Source of the DNA: CAYLLT01 sp964591605
GTDB lineage: Bacteria > Planctomycetota > Phycisphaerae > UBA1845 > PWPN01
DNA: 51,668 nucleotides
Reading direction: 5' to 3'
Assembly (NCBI GenBank): GCA_964591605.1
Contig: CAZQEN010000005.1
Location: forward strand, 1 to 51,668
Shown: positions 33,731 through 42,095 of the stretch, in pieces
How the letters are laid out: each line of letters begins with the position of its first letter
How positions within the stretch are numbered: position 1 is the stretch's first letter
Notes under the pieces: generated by a model
What the model saw: only the letters and a program-made list of their open reading frames with translations
Told to the model about the DNA's origin: nothing
Databases searched by the model: none
Program-made: the position numbers and the translations under genes

Positions 33731-34519
33731 ATGCCTACCATTCAACAGCTCTTCGACCTCACCGGCCGTGTCGCACTCGTGACCGGCGCCACCGGCCACC
33801 TGGGCCGGGCCCTCGCCGAGGCCCTCGCTGAGGCCGGCGCCACCGTCGTGGCCACCAGCCGTGACGCCGCCAAAGCCCGCGACTTTGCCGCTACGCTGCC
33901 CAACGCGCAGAAGGCCCGTCATCAGGGCACTACCCTCGACTACCTCGATCCGCCGTCGCTCGAAGCCTGCGTAAAGCAGACCGTGCAGTCCGCCGGCCGC
34001 ATCGACATCCTTGTCAACAACGGCTACGCCCTCTCGAAGGGCGACCTGTACAGTCTCGATGCCGAAGGCTTCAACCGGCAGCTCGCCAACGCCACCGGCT
34101 GCTTCCTTCTGGCCCGCCACGTGCGCGACCATGCCGTCCAGCGCGGAGGCGGAGCGAGCATCATCATGCTCGGCTCCATGTATGCTCTCGTCGGCTCCTA
34201 CCCGGACGCCTACGCAGGCGTCTGCGATGCCAGCAGCGTTGCCTACCACACGCTCAAGGGCGGCATCGTGCAGATGACGCGTCACCTCGCCGTCTACTGG
34301 GTCAGCGACGGCGTCCGCGTGAACACGCTCACCCCCGGCCCCTTCCCCGCACCCACCGCCAACCCCAGGATGGTCGAACGCCTGTGCACCAAGAGCCCCA
34401 TGCGGCGCATGGGCCGCCCTGACGAGCTCAAAGGCGCCGTCGTTTTCCTCGCCAGCGACGCCAGCAGCTACGTCACCGGCCACAACCTCGTCATCGACGG
34501 CGGCTGGACCGCCTGGTGA
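33731..34519 (+). CDS. Short-chain dehydrogenase/reductase (SDR)
   Basis: A 262-residue classical SDR. The cofactor motif TGATGHLG is near residue 19, NNGYALSKG replaces the usual NNAG, and the catalytic serine is in MLGSMYALVGSY. The catalytic YxxxK is YHTLKGG, located about 45 residues after the serine; this is longer than the usual 13 and reflects a PDAYAGVCDASSVA insertion also seen in some gluconate-type SDRs. LVIDGGWTAW is the normal C-terminus. Together with the aldolase and the Gfo/Idh/MocA protein it fits an oxidative deoxy-sugar pathway. Likely substrates are a sugar or a 2-keto-3-deoxy sugar acid. Confidence 0.9.
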   Translation: MPTIQQLFDLTGRVALVTGATGHLGRALAEALAEAGATVVATSRDAAKARDFAATLPNAQKARHQGTTLDYLDPPSLEACVKQTVQSAGRIDILVNNGYALSKGDLYSLDAEGFNRQLANATGCFLLARHVRDHAVQRGGGASIIMLGSMYALVGSYPDAYAGVCDASSVAYHTLKGGIVQMTRHLAVYWVSDGVRVNTLTPGPFPAPTANPRMVERLCTKSPMRRMGRPDELKGAVVFLASDASSYVTGHNLVIDGGWTAW

Positions 34520-34570
34520 GTTGCATCAATCACCCCGTCCGCAAGAAAGGCTTTCCTGAGCTGGCGGGCT

Positions 34571-35995
34571 TCAGTTCATGCAGCCCGGGTCGGCCGGCAC
34601 ATTCGGCCCGCTCATGCACTGGAGGAAAATGGGGATGTCGTTCTGGTTGACCTTGCTGTCGCCGTTGAGGTCGGCGCACGTGCACGGGAGCGTCGGCGGG
34701 TCGGTCGGTTCATCGGTCAGGCAGAGCTGGAACCAGGCGAAGTCCGTCACATCGGCATCGCCGTCCAGATCGTGGTCGGGGCGAAGCGGCGGACAGCAGG
34801 CCACCGATCCGCACGTCGATCCGTCCCCCTGAAACACCAGGCCTCCCTGCTGCTGGCAGTCCAGGGCGCCCAGCGTCTGGATGCACGTCGTGTCGGGCAG
34901 GCAGCACGCACCGGGCAGGCCGTAACCCAGACCTCCCGACACCACCACGTTGTCGTAGGTGGGCACGCCGCCGCCGGGCGCGCCCTTGATGCACTGATAC
35001 AGCTCCGCGCACTCCCACACCCCGCTCTTGAGACGGCATGGCGCCCGCAGCCCCGCATACAGGTGATCGAAGGGGCCGGTGTAGTCCCGCGGAATCTCAC
35101 ACCAACTGTACTCGTCCGGATTCGGATCGTTGCAGGTCAGCTCAACCTTGACCGAACTGCTCCGGATCGTCAGGCGGATGCGGTTGACGTTGTTGCGCAG
35201 GAGAAAGTCACCCGGAACCGGTCCGCCCGAACCGCCGCCCGGAAACAGACCCTGCCGCAGGATCCACCACTGATAGCCGTCGAAGAACGACAGGTGGCTG
35301 TTGCTGGGCGAGTGCACCGAACCGCTGCAGTGGCACGGATCGCGATCCAGATAGGTGACCGCGCCGACGGCGATGCTCGACCAGTGGGAGGCGCTGCTGA
35401 GCGGGGGACACCCGGCCGGGGGATTGTTCTGCTGGCAGATGATCGGGTAACGCCGATCCTCGCCTCCGCAGGTCGAACAGTTGGGGCTCAGAATGTAATC
35501 CACCGGCACCTGACTCGATCCCAGGGCCAGCTCCATGAACGAGTTCGCGAAGTTGACCCGCCCGCCGGTCTGGCCGTGAAAGGAATACTCCAGGACCAGC
35601 GGAGCCTGGTCTGTCCCCATAATGGTCGGGTAGCTGTTGCCGAAAGTGCTGCGGATGTAAGGCGTGAGCGTCACGCCGGCGTGCGTGGTCTGCCCGTTAT
35701 CCTGGTTGGGTGTGCGGCCGCAGTAGGGGGCGGAATCGTAGAAAATGTCTCCCAGCAGCATGATGCTGCACGGATGGAACGAGAACTTCCAGACATCCCA
35801 CAGCGCACCGTTGTCGGGAGAGGATCCGTCGGGGCAGGCCTGCGGAGCGGGCGGCGGACTCACGCAGTAGCGGTCGAAATCGTCGCAGAAGACCGCACCG
35901 GGGGCGTTGAGCGAGCACCAGGTGTCGGCCGGCGCAGGCTGGCCCGCGAGCCCAACCGACCAGGCCGACACCAGCAGCGAAAACAGGCGCTTCAT
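34571..35995 (-). CDS. Secreted Cys-rich protein with dockerin-like tail, paralogue 1
   Basis: A 474-residue exported protein with signal peptide MKRLFSLLVSAWSVGLAGQPAPA. The mature N-terminus has FCDDFDRYC and continues as a probable concanavalin-like beta-sandwich of about 330 residues. A 40-residue Cys-rich module follows (GACCLPDTTC to VACCPP). The C-terminus has two EF-hand-type repeats, DHDLDGDADVTDFAWFQLC and DLNGDSKVNQNDIPIFLQC, resembling type I dockerin. The ATG at 35995 starts the signal peptide; the longer frame upstream is translated family G repeat. It is the last of three tandem paralogues. The function is unknown; surface attachment or polysaccharide binding is inferred. Confidence 0.85.
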   Translation of the reverse strand: MKRLFSLLVSAWSVGLAGQPAPADTWCSLNAPGAVFCDDFDRYCVSPPPAPQACPDGSSPDNGALWDVWKFSFHPCSIMLLGDIFYDSAPYCGRTPNQDNGQTTHAGVTLTPYIRSTFGNSYPTIMGTDQAPLVLEYSFHGQTGGRVNFANSFMELALGSSQVPVDYILSPNCSTCGGEDRRYPIICQQNNPPAGCPPLSSASHWSSIAVGAVTYLDRDPCHCSGSVHSPSNSHLSFFDGYQWWILRQGLFPGGGSGGPVPGDFLLRNNVNRIRLTIRSSSVKVELTCNDPNPDEYSWCEIPRDYTGPFDHLYAGLRAPCRLKSGVWECAELYQCIKGAPGGGVPTYDNVVVSGGLGYGLPGACCLPDTTCIQTLGALDCQQQGGLVFQGDGSTCGSVACCPPLRPDHDLDGDADVTDFAWFQLCLTDEPTDPPTLPCTCADLNGDSKVNQNDIPIFLQCMSGPNVPADPGCMN

Positions 35996-36034
35996 CGCGT
36001 GCTCACCCGGCAACAACGTCGTCAACACGCCGAC

Positions 36035-36165
36035 TTGCGATGACGGGCACGCTGAGCACCCGTGCCTCAACACCGCCCATTCTGCGGGCGGCATGGGCAG
36101 CGTACCCGCCGCCCGTGTCCTGGTGATCACGGGCAATGAGTACATTGCCCATGCCACCCCGCTAA
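36035..36165. repeat. Family G palindrome region, copy 2
   Basis: GGGCAATG-AGTA-CATTGCCC (36131-36150) with flanks ACG and ATGCCACCCCG is the inverse of the element at 20006-20038. A related, diverged hairpin (GGGCGGCATGGGCAGCGTAC, then CCGCCCGTG) lies just before it at about 36084-36118. Together they occupy the 188-base gap between two dockerin-type genes. Confidence 0.82.
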
Positions 36166-36183
36166 ATCCTTCTGCGCTCCTGC

Positions 36184-37866
36184 TTAGTTGCTGTTCGCGG
36201 GGCAGTCCACGGTCGGGGCCCAGGGGACGCCCGGCCCGGTCACGCAGTCCTCGAACGCCGCGAAGTCATCCTCGTCGATTCCCGCCGCACTGCCTGCCCG
36301 GTCGAAGCACTCGCACCCCGCGGGGATCCCGCCTGGCGGGTTCGACCCGGTGATGCATCGCTGGAATACGCCGAAGTCGTCGGCGTCCACGTCGTGATCG
36401 GTATCGGCATCGGCCCACGTGTAGCTCCCCCGCGGACAGCAGCTCGTCTCTCCGCAGTGGGAGTTGGGACCGCCGTGGAGGTCGCCGGGAGCCGCGCAGG
36501 CCGCGGGGAACACGTCATCCGTGCAGGTGCCGTCTTCATGGCAGCACGAGCCGGACTGCGTGACGCCTTCGCCGCCGTACAGCAGCACGTTGTCGAACGC
36601 GACGTAACCCGAGTTCTGAACCTGGTACCCGCCGCCGTCGCAACGGCTGCCGCCCTCCACAAGGCACTTCTTCCCGTTGCCCGGCTGCTTGCAGCGGTAC
36701 TGCCCCGACGACTCCAGCTCGCAGCCGGCCGCCGCCCCGCCGCGCAGCTTGTTGAACCCGCCGGTATACATCCTGGGCAGGCCGTAGGCCCAGTCGTTGT
36801 AGCCGTTCTTGTTGTTGACCATGTGGATGTCCACGGTGGTGCTCTTGATGATCAGCGTGACGGACGTGATCTTGTCGCCGAGATTGAAGTCCCCCACGCT
36901 GCCCGGCCCGCCCATGCCTGTCTTCAGCACCCGCCAGACGCTGCCGTCAAAATAGGAGAGGTGGTAGTTCTGCGGTTGCTGGGAGCCGGAGACCAGTTCG
37001 CAGTGACACGGGTTGTTGTCCAGCTCCGCGTTGGCCCCGATCGCCAGAACGGGGCGGATCACGGTGTCGAGGTCGGGGCAGGTTCCCGGCGCCACCGTAC
37101 GGCGAAACTCCTGCTGGCAGATCGTCCGCCAGGGCACGTGCACGCCGTTGTTCGGGCCGCAGAGCCCGTAGCAGCTCGCGCAGGTCTCGCCGAAGTCCTG
37201 CGCGCCGACCCAGACATAATCCATCGGTGCGTTGGTCTTGCGCGGCGCAGAGTACTGCCCCTCCACCGGCACGGGATTGTCATCGAGGGCCAGCTCGAGG
37301 TAGCCGGTCGACCACGGCAGCTTGTTGGCCGCCTGGATGCCGCCGCTCATGGTGAAGGTCAGCACCAGGGGATTGGTGTCCGTCCCGGTCACCGCCGACA
37401 CACCGCTGCCGTAGACGTTCGAGAGCGGCTTGCACTTGTGGTGATTCGGATCCGGGTTGCCCTTGCGGCCGTACAGACCCGTGCAGGTGATCAGATCGAC
37501 CGTTTCCTGCCCGAGCGTGCCGTGCTCGTCGCCGCCGTTGGGCGACCGGCCGCCGTAGGGCGGAGACTGGAGGATGGTCGTCCCCTCTTCCACCGCAAAT
37601 TCCGCCCCGCAATACTGGTTCGTATTGTGATTCCAGGAGCTGTTGCTCCAGAGCTGTCGCATCGGCGTCGGGGCTGCCCCGGTGCCGCCCGGGCAGGCGT
37701 CGGGCCAGGCCGGCGGGTTCTGGCAGTAAGTGTCGAAATCATCACAGAAGGGGACCGGAAGCCCCGGGTTGGCTGTGATGAACGAATTACACGTCGTGTC
37801 CGCCGCGGCGAGGGCGCAGACCGCGCCGACGACCGCCGATGCCAGGGAAAGCTGAGACGTTGACAT
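36184..37866 (-). CDS. Secreted Cys-rich protein with dockerin-like tail, paralogue 2
   Basis: A 560-residue exported protein. The signal peptide MSTSQLSLASAVVGAVCALAA precedes FCDDFDTYCQNPPAWPDACP, nearly identical in layout to paralogue 1. A long beta-sandwich-like region follows with several cysteine pairs (CASCYGLCGPN, CHCELVSG). A Cys-rich module (GSCCHEDGTC to ETSCCP) comes next, then two EF-hand-like repeats, DTDHDVDADDFGVFQRC and a degenerate GIDEDDFAAFEDC. Aspartates in the second loop are partly replaced, so calcium binding may be weaker there. The ATG at 37866 is the only reasonable start. Confidence 0.85.
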   Translation of the reverse strand: MSTSQLSLASAVVGAVCALAAADTTCNSFITANPGLPVPFCDDFDTYCQNPPAWPDACPGGTGAAPTPMRQLWSNSSWNHNTNQYCGAEFAVEEGTTILQSPPYGGRSPNGGDEHGTLGQETVDLITCTGLYGRKGNPDPNHHKCKPLSNVYGSGVSAVTGTDTNPLVLTFTMSGGIQAANKLPWSTGYLELALDDNPVPVEGQYSAPRKTNAPMDYVWVGAQDFGETCASCYGLCGPNNGVHVPWRTICQQEFRRTVAPGTCPDLDTVIRPVLAIGANAELDNNPCHCELVSGSQQPQNYHLSYFDGSVWRVLKTGMGGPGSVGDFNLGDKITSVTLIIKSTTVDIHMVNNKNGYNDWAYGLPRMYTGGFNKLRGGAAAGCELESSGQYRCKQPGNGKKCLVEGGSRCDGGGYQVQNSGYVAFDNVLLYGGEGVTQSGSCCHEDGTCTDDVFPAACAAPGDLHGGPNSHCGETSCCPRGSYTWADADTDHDVDADDFGVFQRCITGSNPPGGIPAGCECFDRAGSAAGIDEDDFAAFEDCVTGPGVPWAPTVDCPANSN

Positions 37867-37994
37867 TCATCTGACCTCCATCCAGCCGAATGGTCTGAAC
37901 CATCCGGAACGCACGGATCCTGCCCCCAAACACGGAAGCGCCATTCAGGTTGCGCCGAAACTCACCCGGATCGCCTGGGCCTCCCGGCGGCGAA

Positions 37995-39665
37995 TCACGG
38001 AACGCAGGACGGAAGATTGCCCGCATTCCACGGCACGCTCGGGCCGCTCACGCAATTCGTAAAGGCGATAAAGTCGTCGTTATCCACGTTCCCGTCGTCG
38101 TCGCGGTCATAGCATTTGCAGTCACCGCTGGCGGTCGCCGCCGCTCCGGTGTAGCAGTTCTGGAAATCCCCGAAATCGTCCATGTCGACGTCGCCGTCCG
38201 CATCATGATCCGCCCAGACATAGGGGGCGTGCGGGCAGCACAGCAGTCCGGGATCGGCGCAGGTCGAGGTGGCTCCGTGGAACGTACCGTTCTGCGAGCT
38301 GCAGGTGGCCGGGTCGGCGTTGTCGAGGCAGGTTCCGCTGGGCAGACAGCACGCCCCCTGCACACAGGTGGCCGATTCGCAGGTCGTGTTGTCACCCACA
38401 TATTGCCCGCCCTGCTGCGCGCAGGCCCCTTCGATCACACCCTCGATGCATGTCTGCTCCAGGGGCATGCAGCAGGCGCCGGTGGCCACCGTGACGAACT
38501 CGCCGCCGGAGATCTCGATGTCGTCGTAATTGGAGGGGTATTCGCTTCCCACCGGGAACGACTTATTCGGATCGGGATCATCATGCAGCGTGTCGTCCAC
38601 CGGCCCCGGACCGATCGCGATGGCCTGCAGCGGACCGGTGTAGGCCCGGGGGATGTTCGTGGTGGTTGTCGAGACGCTGCGGCACTGGCTGTTCGTGCTG
38701 CAGCTCTCGCCGTCGTGCGGTCCGCCGCCCACGCACACATTATTCGAGCAGGCGACGGGATTCTGCAGCGAGTAATTGACCGTCACGTCCATCGTGGTCT
38801 CGCGGATTGTCCAGATGATCGTGTTGTTCTGACGGCCGATCCCCACATCGGGACCGGATGAACCCGGAGGCGAGCCGCTCTTGATCTGCCACCAGGCATC
38901 GCCGTCGAAGGTGACCGGATGATTCACCTCGAGGTTCGTGAGGTTCGTGCAGGGCGGCTTGGGAATCAGACCGTTCGCCCCGCCGTAGACGCCCAGCGCC
39001 AGCGACGGCCGGGGCGTGGATGGCGAGCTGTTCAGGATGACGCAACTGTCCACCGCACCCGAACGCTGCAGCTTCATCGTGGTGCACGTGTCGTCCGTCG
39101 TGCAGGCCTGTCCGTCCATCGGTCCGCCGACGCACACGCCGGCCGTGCACGAACTTACCCCCGAAGTCTTGATGGGGGCGGTGCTGTAGGGGGCCGCACC
39201 CGCAAAGAGCTGGAGCCACGAGGACGTGGAGGCGGGCTTGCCCGCCGTGTTCTGCAGGTAGAGGTGAAAGGTGATAACCAGGGGGTTCGCCGTTGTGCCG
39301 TTGACGGCGTTCCTGGTCGCGTCAGACGCCGTCTGAATCTCGGGGATCAGACTGCGCACGGCCTGATACGGGGCCTGCTTGCCCTCCTCGCAGGAGAAGG
39401 GCTCGTCCCAGCCCACGAAGCCGGAGGGACAGGTCGCGGTGTGCTCGCTCTCGATCTTGCCGATCCCCGAACCCGGGCCCGGATCCCAGTTGGAGTTGAG
39501 GAACGCCGCCTGATCCGGCGCGCATCCCACGCATGGAACCGTCGTGCATCCCCCGTAAGAGTCAAAATCGTCGGCAAACCAGATCTGGCCCAGTGCCGTG
39601 TTTCCCCCCGCCAGTGCCAGGCCCAGCGTACATGCGAACCCCCCCGTTACTCTCATCCGATGCAT
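37995..39665 (-). CDS. Secreted Cys-rich protein with dockerin-like tail, paralogue 3
   Basis: A 556-residue exported protein. The ATG at 39665 is preceded by GGAGGA with a five-base spacing and starts signal peptide MHRMRVTGGFACTLGLALAG. The mature protein opens IWFADDFDSYGGC. Two short repeats, CVGGPMDGQACTTDDTC and CVGGGPHDGESCSTNSQC, punctuate the beta-rich region. Two Cys-rich modules follow in tandem (GACCMPLEQTC and GACCLPSGTC), then EF-hand repeats DHDADGDVDMDDFGDFQNC and DRDDDGNVDNDDFIAFTNC with well-kept aspartates. It is the first gene of the tandem trio and has a good promoter about 250 bases upstream. Confidence 0.86.
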   Translation of the reverse strand: MHRMRVTGGFACTLGLALAGGNTALGQIWFADDFDSYGGCTTVPCVGCAPDQAAFLNSNWDPGPGSGIGKIESEHTATCPSGFVGWDEPFSCEEGKQAPYQAVRSLIPEIQTASDATRNAVNGTTANPLVITFHLYLQNTAGKPASTSSWLQLFAGAAPYSTAPIKTSGVSSCTAGVCVGGPMDGQACTTDDTCTTMKLQRSGAVDSCVILNSSPSTPRPSLALGVYGGANGLIPKPPCTNLTNLEVNHPVTFDGDAWWQIKSGSPPGSSGPDVGIGRQNNTIIWTIRETTMDVTVNYSLQNPVACSNNVCVGGGPHDGESCSTNSQCRSVSTTTTNIPRAYTGPLQAIAIGPGPVDDTLHDDPDPNKSFPVGSEYPSNYDDIEISGGEFVTVATGACCMPLEQTCIEGVIEGACAQQGGQYVGDNTTCESATCVQGACCLPSGTCLDNADPATCSSQNGTFHGATSTCADPGLLCCPHAPYVWADHDADGDVDMDDFGDFQNCYTGAAATASGDCKCYDRDDDGNVDNDDFIAFTNCVSGPSVPWNAGNLPSCVP

Positions 39666-40283
39666 GGAATCCTCCTCCATCTCTCCCTCACGAGACCCGG
39701 TCAGGTGGCTCAAGCGCGCAACAGGCCGCGACGGTCTTCGGCCCCGAGCACCCTCCGTACTTTGAATCGCGTCGCGCCCGCAGCGCGACACCCGTTTTTT
39801 GGGAACCTCCGCGATCCCCACCATTATGCTAGGTGGCAAGTACAAAGGAGCACGAAAAAATGCCCACAAACCACCCGGTCGAGATTGTTGGCTGAATCAC
39901 CGCGGCTGGTTACAGCATAGCCGCTTCTGGCCGTGGCTGTCAACAGTTTCTCCGGACTTATGTTGACAGTCCATGGAGGCCGCTCCGGTGTTAGATCGGA
40001 GTGCTGCGAGCTTTACATTGGCTGGCCGGTGTGAATCCGGCTCACCCCCCAGGAGGACCATATTGCCAATTCAAAATCGTCATTCTTGCTTTATTTCTGG
40101 CCCCGGGCGGCTCGCGGGGGCACGTGCCTTTCATCTGTGAGAGGGAGTCCCGTTTGGGCGGCTGACCCTGAGCGACGAGGTCTGTCGGCACGCAAAACCG
40201 CACCGGCCGGCACCGCTGACGCATGGAGCCGGTACCCCTTCTACTTCTCCGGGCGGTCGGGCCGGCGCCCGAGCGGCCGCTCC
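39666..40283. promoter_or_regulatory. Long gap with a promoter for the paralogue trio and an inverted repeat
   Basis: This 618-base stretch has no firm gene. On the minus strand TTGACA (39943-39938), 18 bases, TATGCT (39919-39914) is a strong sigma-70-like promoter for the gene starting at 39665, implying a leader of about 245 bases. The -35 lies in a perfect inverted repeat, CTGTCAACA (39937-39945) and TGTTGACAG (39961-39969). On the plus strand AGGAGG (40051-40056) precedes a TTG at 40063 that could open a 25-codon frame ending at 40140; it is unsupported otherwise. Confidence 0.5.
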
Positions 40284-41858
40284 TTATGGTGTGAACTGGA
40301 ACGCGTACAGGTCAGTGGATTTCATCACGACCCGCATGCGGATCGGCTTGCCGGCCAGTTCGCTCACCGCCGCCTTACCCTTCCAACTCACCGGGCGGCT
40401 GATCTGGTTGCTCGTGTGTATCCAGTCGCAGTCCGCCAGCGCGTAGCCGGGGATGGGCGTTCCCTTCTCGTCCTGCAGCTCGACCCGCGCGGTGCCCGTC
40501 GCGGACGTGTCGATGTTGAGCACCAGCCGCGAGCCGCTGAACCGCAGAGGAGGTGTAGTAAATTCGCCAGAGGTGTATTCGGCCCGCACCGAGACGAATC
40601 CGTCGCGCCTGAGCACCAGGCGGCTGATCGGAGTGGCGTCCTGCGTGGCGCCGAGACCCGCCTCGGTCAGGAGCTTGCGGTTCCGCTCGTCGCGGTCCCA
40701 CCCGTGCAGCCAGTCGGACGCCCGATAGTACATGTACATCTCCCGTCCGCTCACGTCGGGCACGATGCCCCAGAGAATGCGGGTCGAGTAGCAGTCGACC
40801 TCCCCGTTCATGCCCAATGGCACGAACGCCCGCCGGTCGTAACGCTCCCAGTGCAGCCCGTCGCGGCTGGCCGCGAACTGCGTCTCCATGGCGCCGGCGT
40901 TGGTGGGCGTCTGCCTGCTGAACTCGTGCAGCCGGTTCGTGTAATGGTAGTAAGCCTGCGGAAAGAGGTAGTAGGCGCGGTCCGCCCAGGGGTACTTGAT
41001 CGCCGCGCTGCTGTAGTAGTCGATCAGGTTGACGTCGCCGTCCCGGTCGTATTCGTCGGGGCCCAGCACGACGGGCATGTCCTGCACCAGTGGGAAACCG
41101 CCCAGCCTGTCCGACTCGCCCCGGGCGATCGTCCGCCCCTGCGAGCCGGGCTCCTTGCGATTGCGCCGCACGTAGCACACGTACTTGCGGAGCTGATCGT
41201 CCCACCACATCACGTTCTGCGAATCCAGATGATGGCCCTTCTCTTCGGGCCGATAGGTGACGACGTCATCGTGGGTCAGCCGCCAGTGGATGCCGTCGCC
41301 CGAGGAGAGCAGCTTCACCGCTTCCTTGCCGCCGAAGCGGTTGACCATGCGGAACCGCTCGTCGCCCGGGGCGTTCGGGTCGAGGAACACCATCATGCCG
41401 TCCTGCCCCAGCTTCATGCCGGCCGCACCGTGCCCCACGACGATGTTGTTCTTCCGGCTGCCTTTGTATTCGGTGATCCCCAGCTCGGGCTTCTCCCAGC
41501 GGATGCCGTCCCGTGAGGTGGCGTAGCAGATCGAACCCGACTCGGGCGACGTATGCCAGAGCTTGTCGTCCATCGCGTGATACCACATGTGGTACGTACC
41601 ATCGACGTAGAGCACGCTGCTGTAGGGCCCCAGCCCCCCGGCCTCCCAGGGGCGGTCGGTGTTGATGTTGGCCTCGCCGGTCTTGCGCGGGGGATGAACA
41701 CGCAGCTCAGCCCCCTTCGCCTCGGCCAGGAACAGCCGGTCGATGAACACCTGACGGCGGTCCCCCACATCGATCGGAGATGATGGAGATGCGGCGAGGC
41801 TGATGCTCCCCGCGGCAAGCAGAAACGACAGGCTGGTGGCAGGCGCCAGGGTCTTCAT
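40284..41858 (-). CDS. Secreted five-bladed-propeller glycosidase-like protein (GH32/GH43-like)
   Basis: A 524-residue exported protein. The signal peptide MKTLAPATSLSFLLAAGSISLA is followed by a beta-propeller with repeated blade motifs: YSSVLYVDGTYHMWYHAMD, ICYATSRDGIRWEKPELG, LLSSGDGIHWRL, QFAASRDGLHWERYDR and EMYMYYRASDWLHG. These resemble GH32/GH43/GH68-type proteins. The C-terminal 120 residues look like a beta-sandwich (GSRLVLNIDTSATGTARVEL), as in GH32. The catalytic acids cannot be fixed by eye, so hydrolase activity is inferred. The ATG at 41858 begins the signal peptide; a longer open frame upstream is spurious. It is divergent from the lyase-like gene at 42096. Confidence 0.8.
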   Translation of the reverse strand: MKTLAPATSLSFLLAAGSISLAASPSSPIDVGDRRQVFIDRLFLAEAKGAELRVHPPRKTGEANINTDRPWEAGGLGPYSSVLYVDGTYHMWYHAMDDKLWHTSPESGSICYATSRDGIRWEKPELGITEYKGSRKNNIVVGHGAAGMKLGQDGMMVFLDPNAPGDERFRMVNRFGGKEAVKLLSSGDGIHWRLTHDDVVTYRPEEKGHHLDSQNVMWWDDQLRKYVCYVRRNRKEPGSQGRTIARGESDRLGGFPLVQDMPVVLGPDEYDRDGDVNLIDYYSSAAIKYPWADRAYYLFPQAYYHYTNRLHEFSRQTPTNAGAMETQFAASRDGLHWERYDRRAFVPLGMNGEVDCYSTRILWGIVPDVSGREMYMYYRASDWLHGWDRDERNRKLLTEAGLGATQDATPISRLVLRRDGFVSVRAEYTSGEFTTPPLRFSGSRLVLNIDTSATGTARVELQDEKGTPIPGYALADCDWIHTSNQISRPVSWKGKAAVSELAGKPIRMRVVMKSTDLYAFQFTP

Positions 41859-41968
41859 GGCCAGGTTCCTCGTTCTCTGTTGACAGATTATGCGATCTTC
41901 TGTAGACCGACCGCTTACTGTACCCGCTGGCTCGCCCATGCGTCCAGCACAGGCGGTAGATTGGACAT

Positions 41969-42032
41969 GTAGGTCCTGCCTGCCGGGCAGGACCTGCAGG
42001 TTCGCCGCGTCATCGCCTGCCGGACAGGACCT
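41969..42032. repeat. Family E palindrome, second locus
   Basis: GTAGGTCCTGCCTGCCGGGCAGGACCTGC (41969-41997, stem GTCCTGCC with GGCAGGAC) and a partial copy, CGCCTGCCGGACAGGACC (42014-42031), lie in the divergent gap between the two carbohydrate genes. Confidence 0.78.
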
Positions 42033-42095
42033 CGCTGGGTGGCCTCGCCCCCAGTCACGGCCGGACTCAATGAACCTGTTCACGGGAAACCGAGC

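Noticed and set aside
40004..40050. A riboswitch-like hairpin (GCCGG/CCGGC) before the propeller gene's 3' end
   Set aside because: It lacks conserved elements of cobalamin, TPP or other known riboswitch classes and lies downstream of the minus-strand gene.
40063..40140. A 25-codon frame starting at TTG with a good AGGAGG
   Set aside because: Only the ribosome-site match supports it; the peptide shows no motif, so it is mentioned with its region and not called as a gene.
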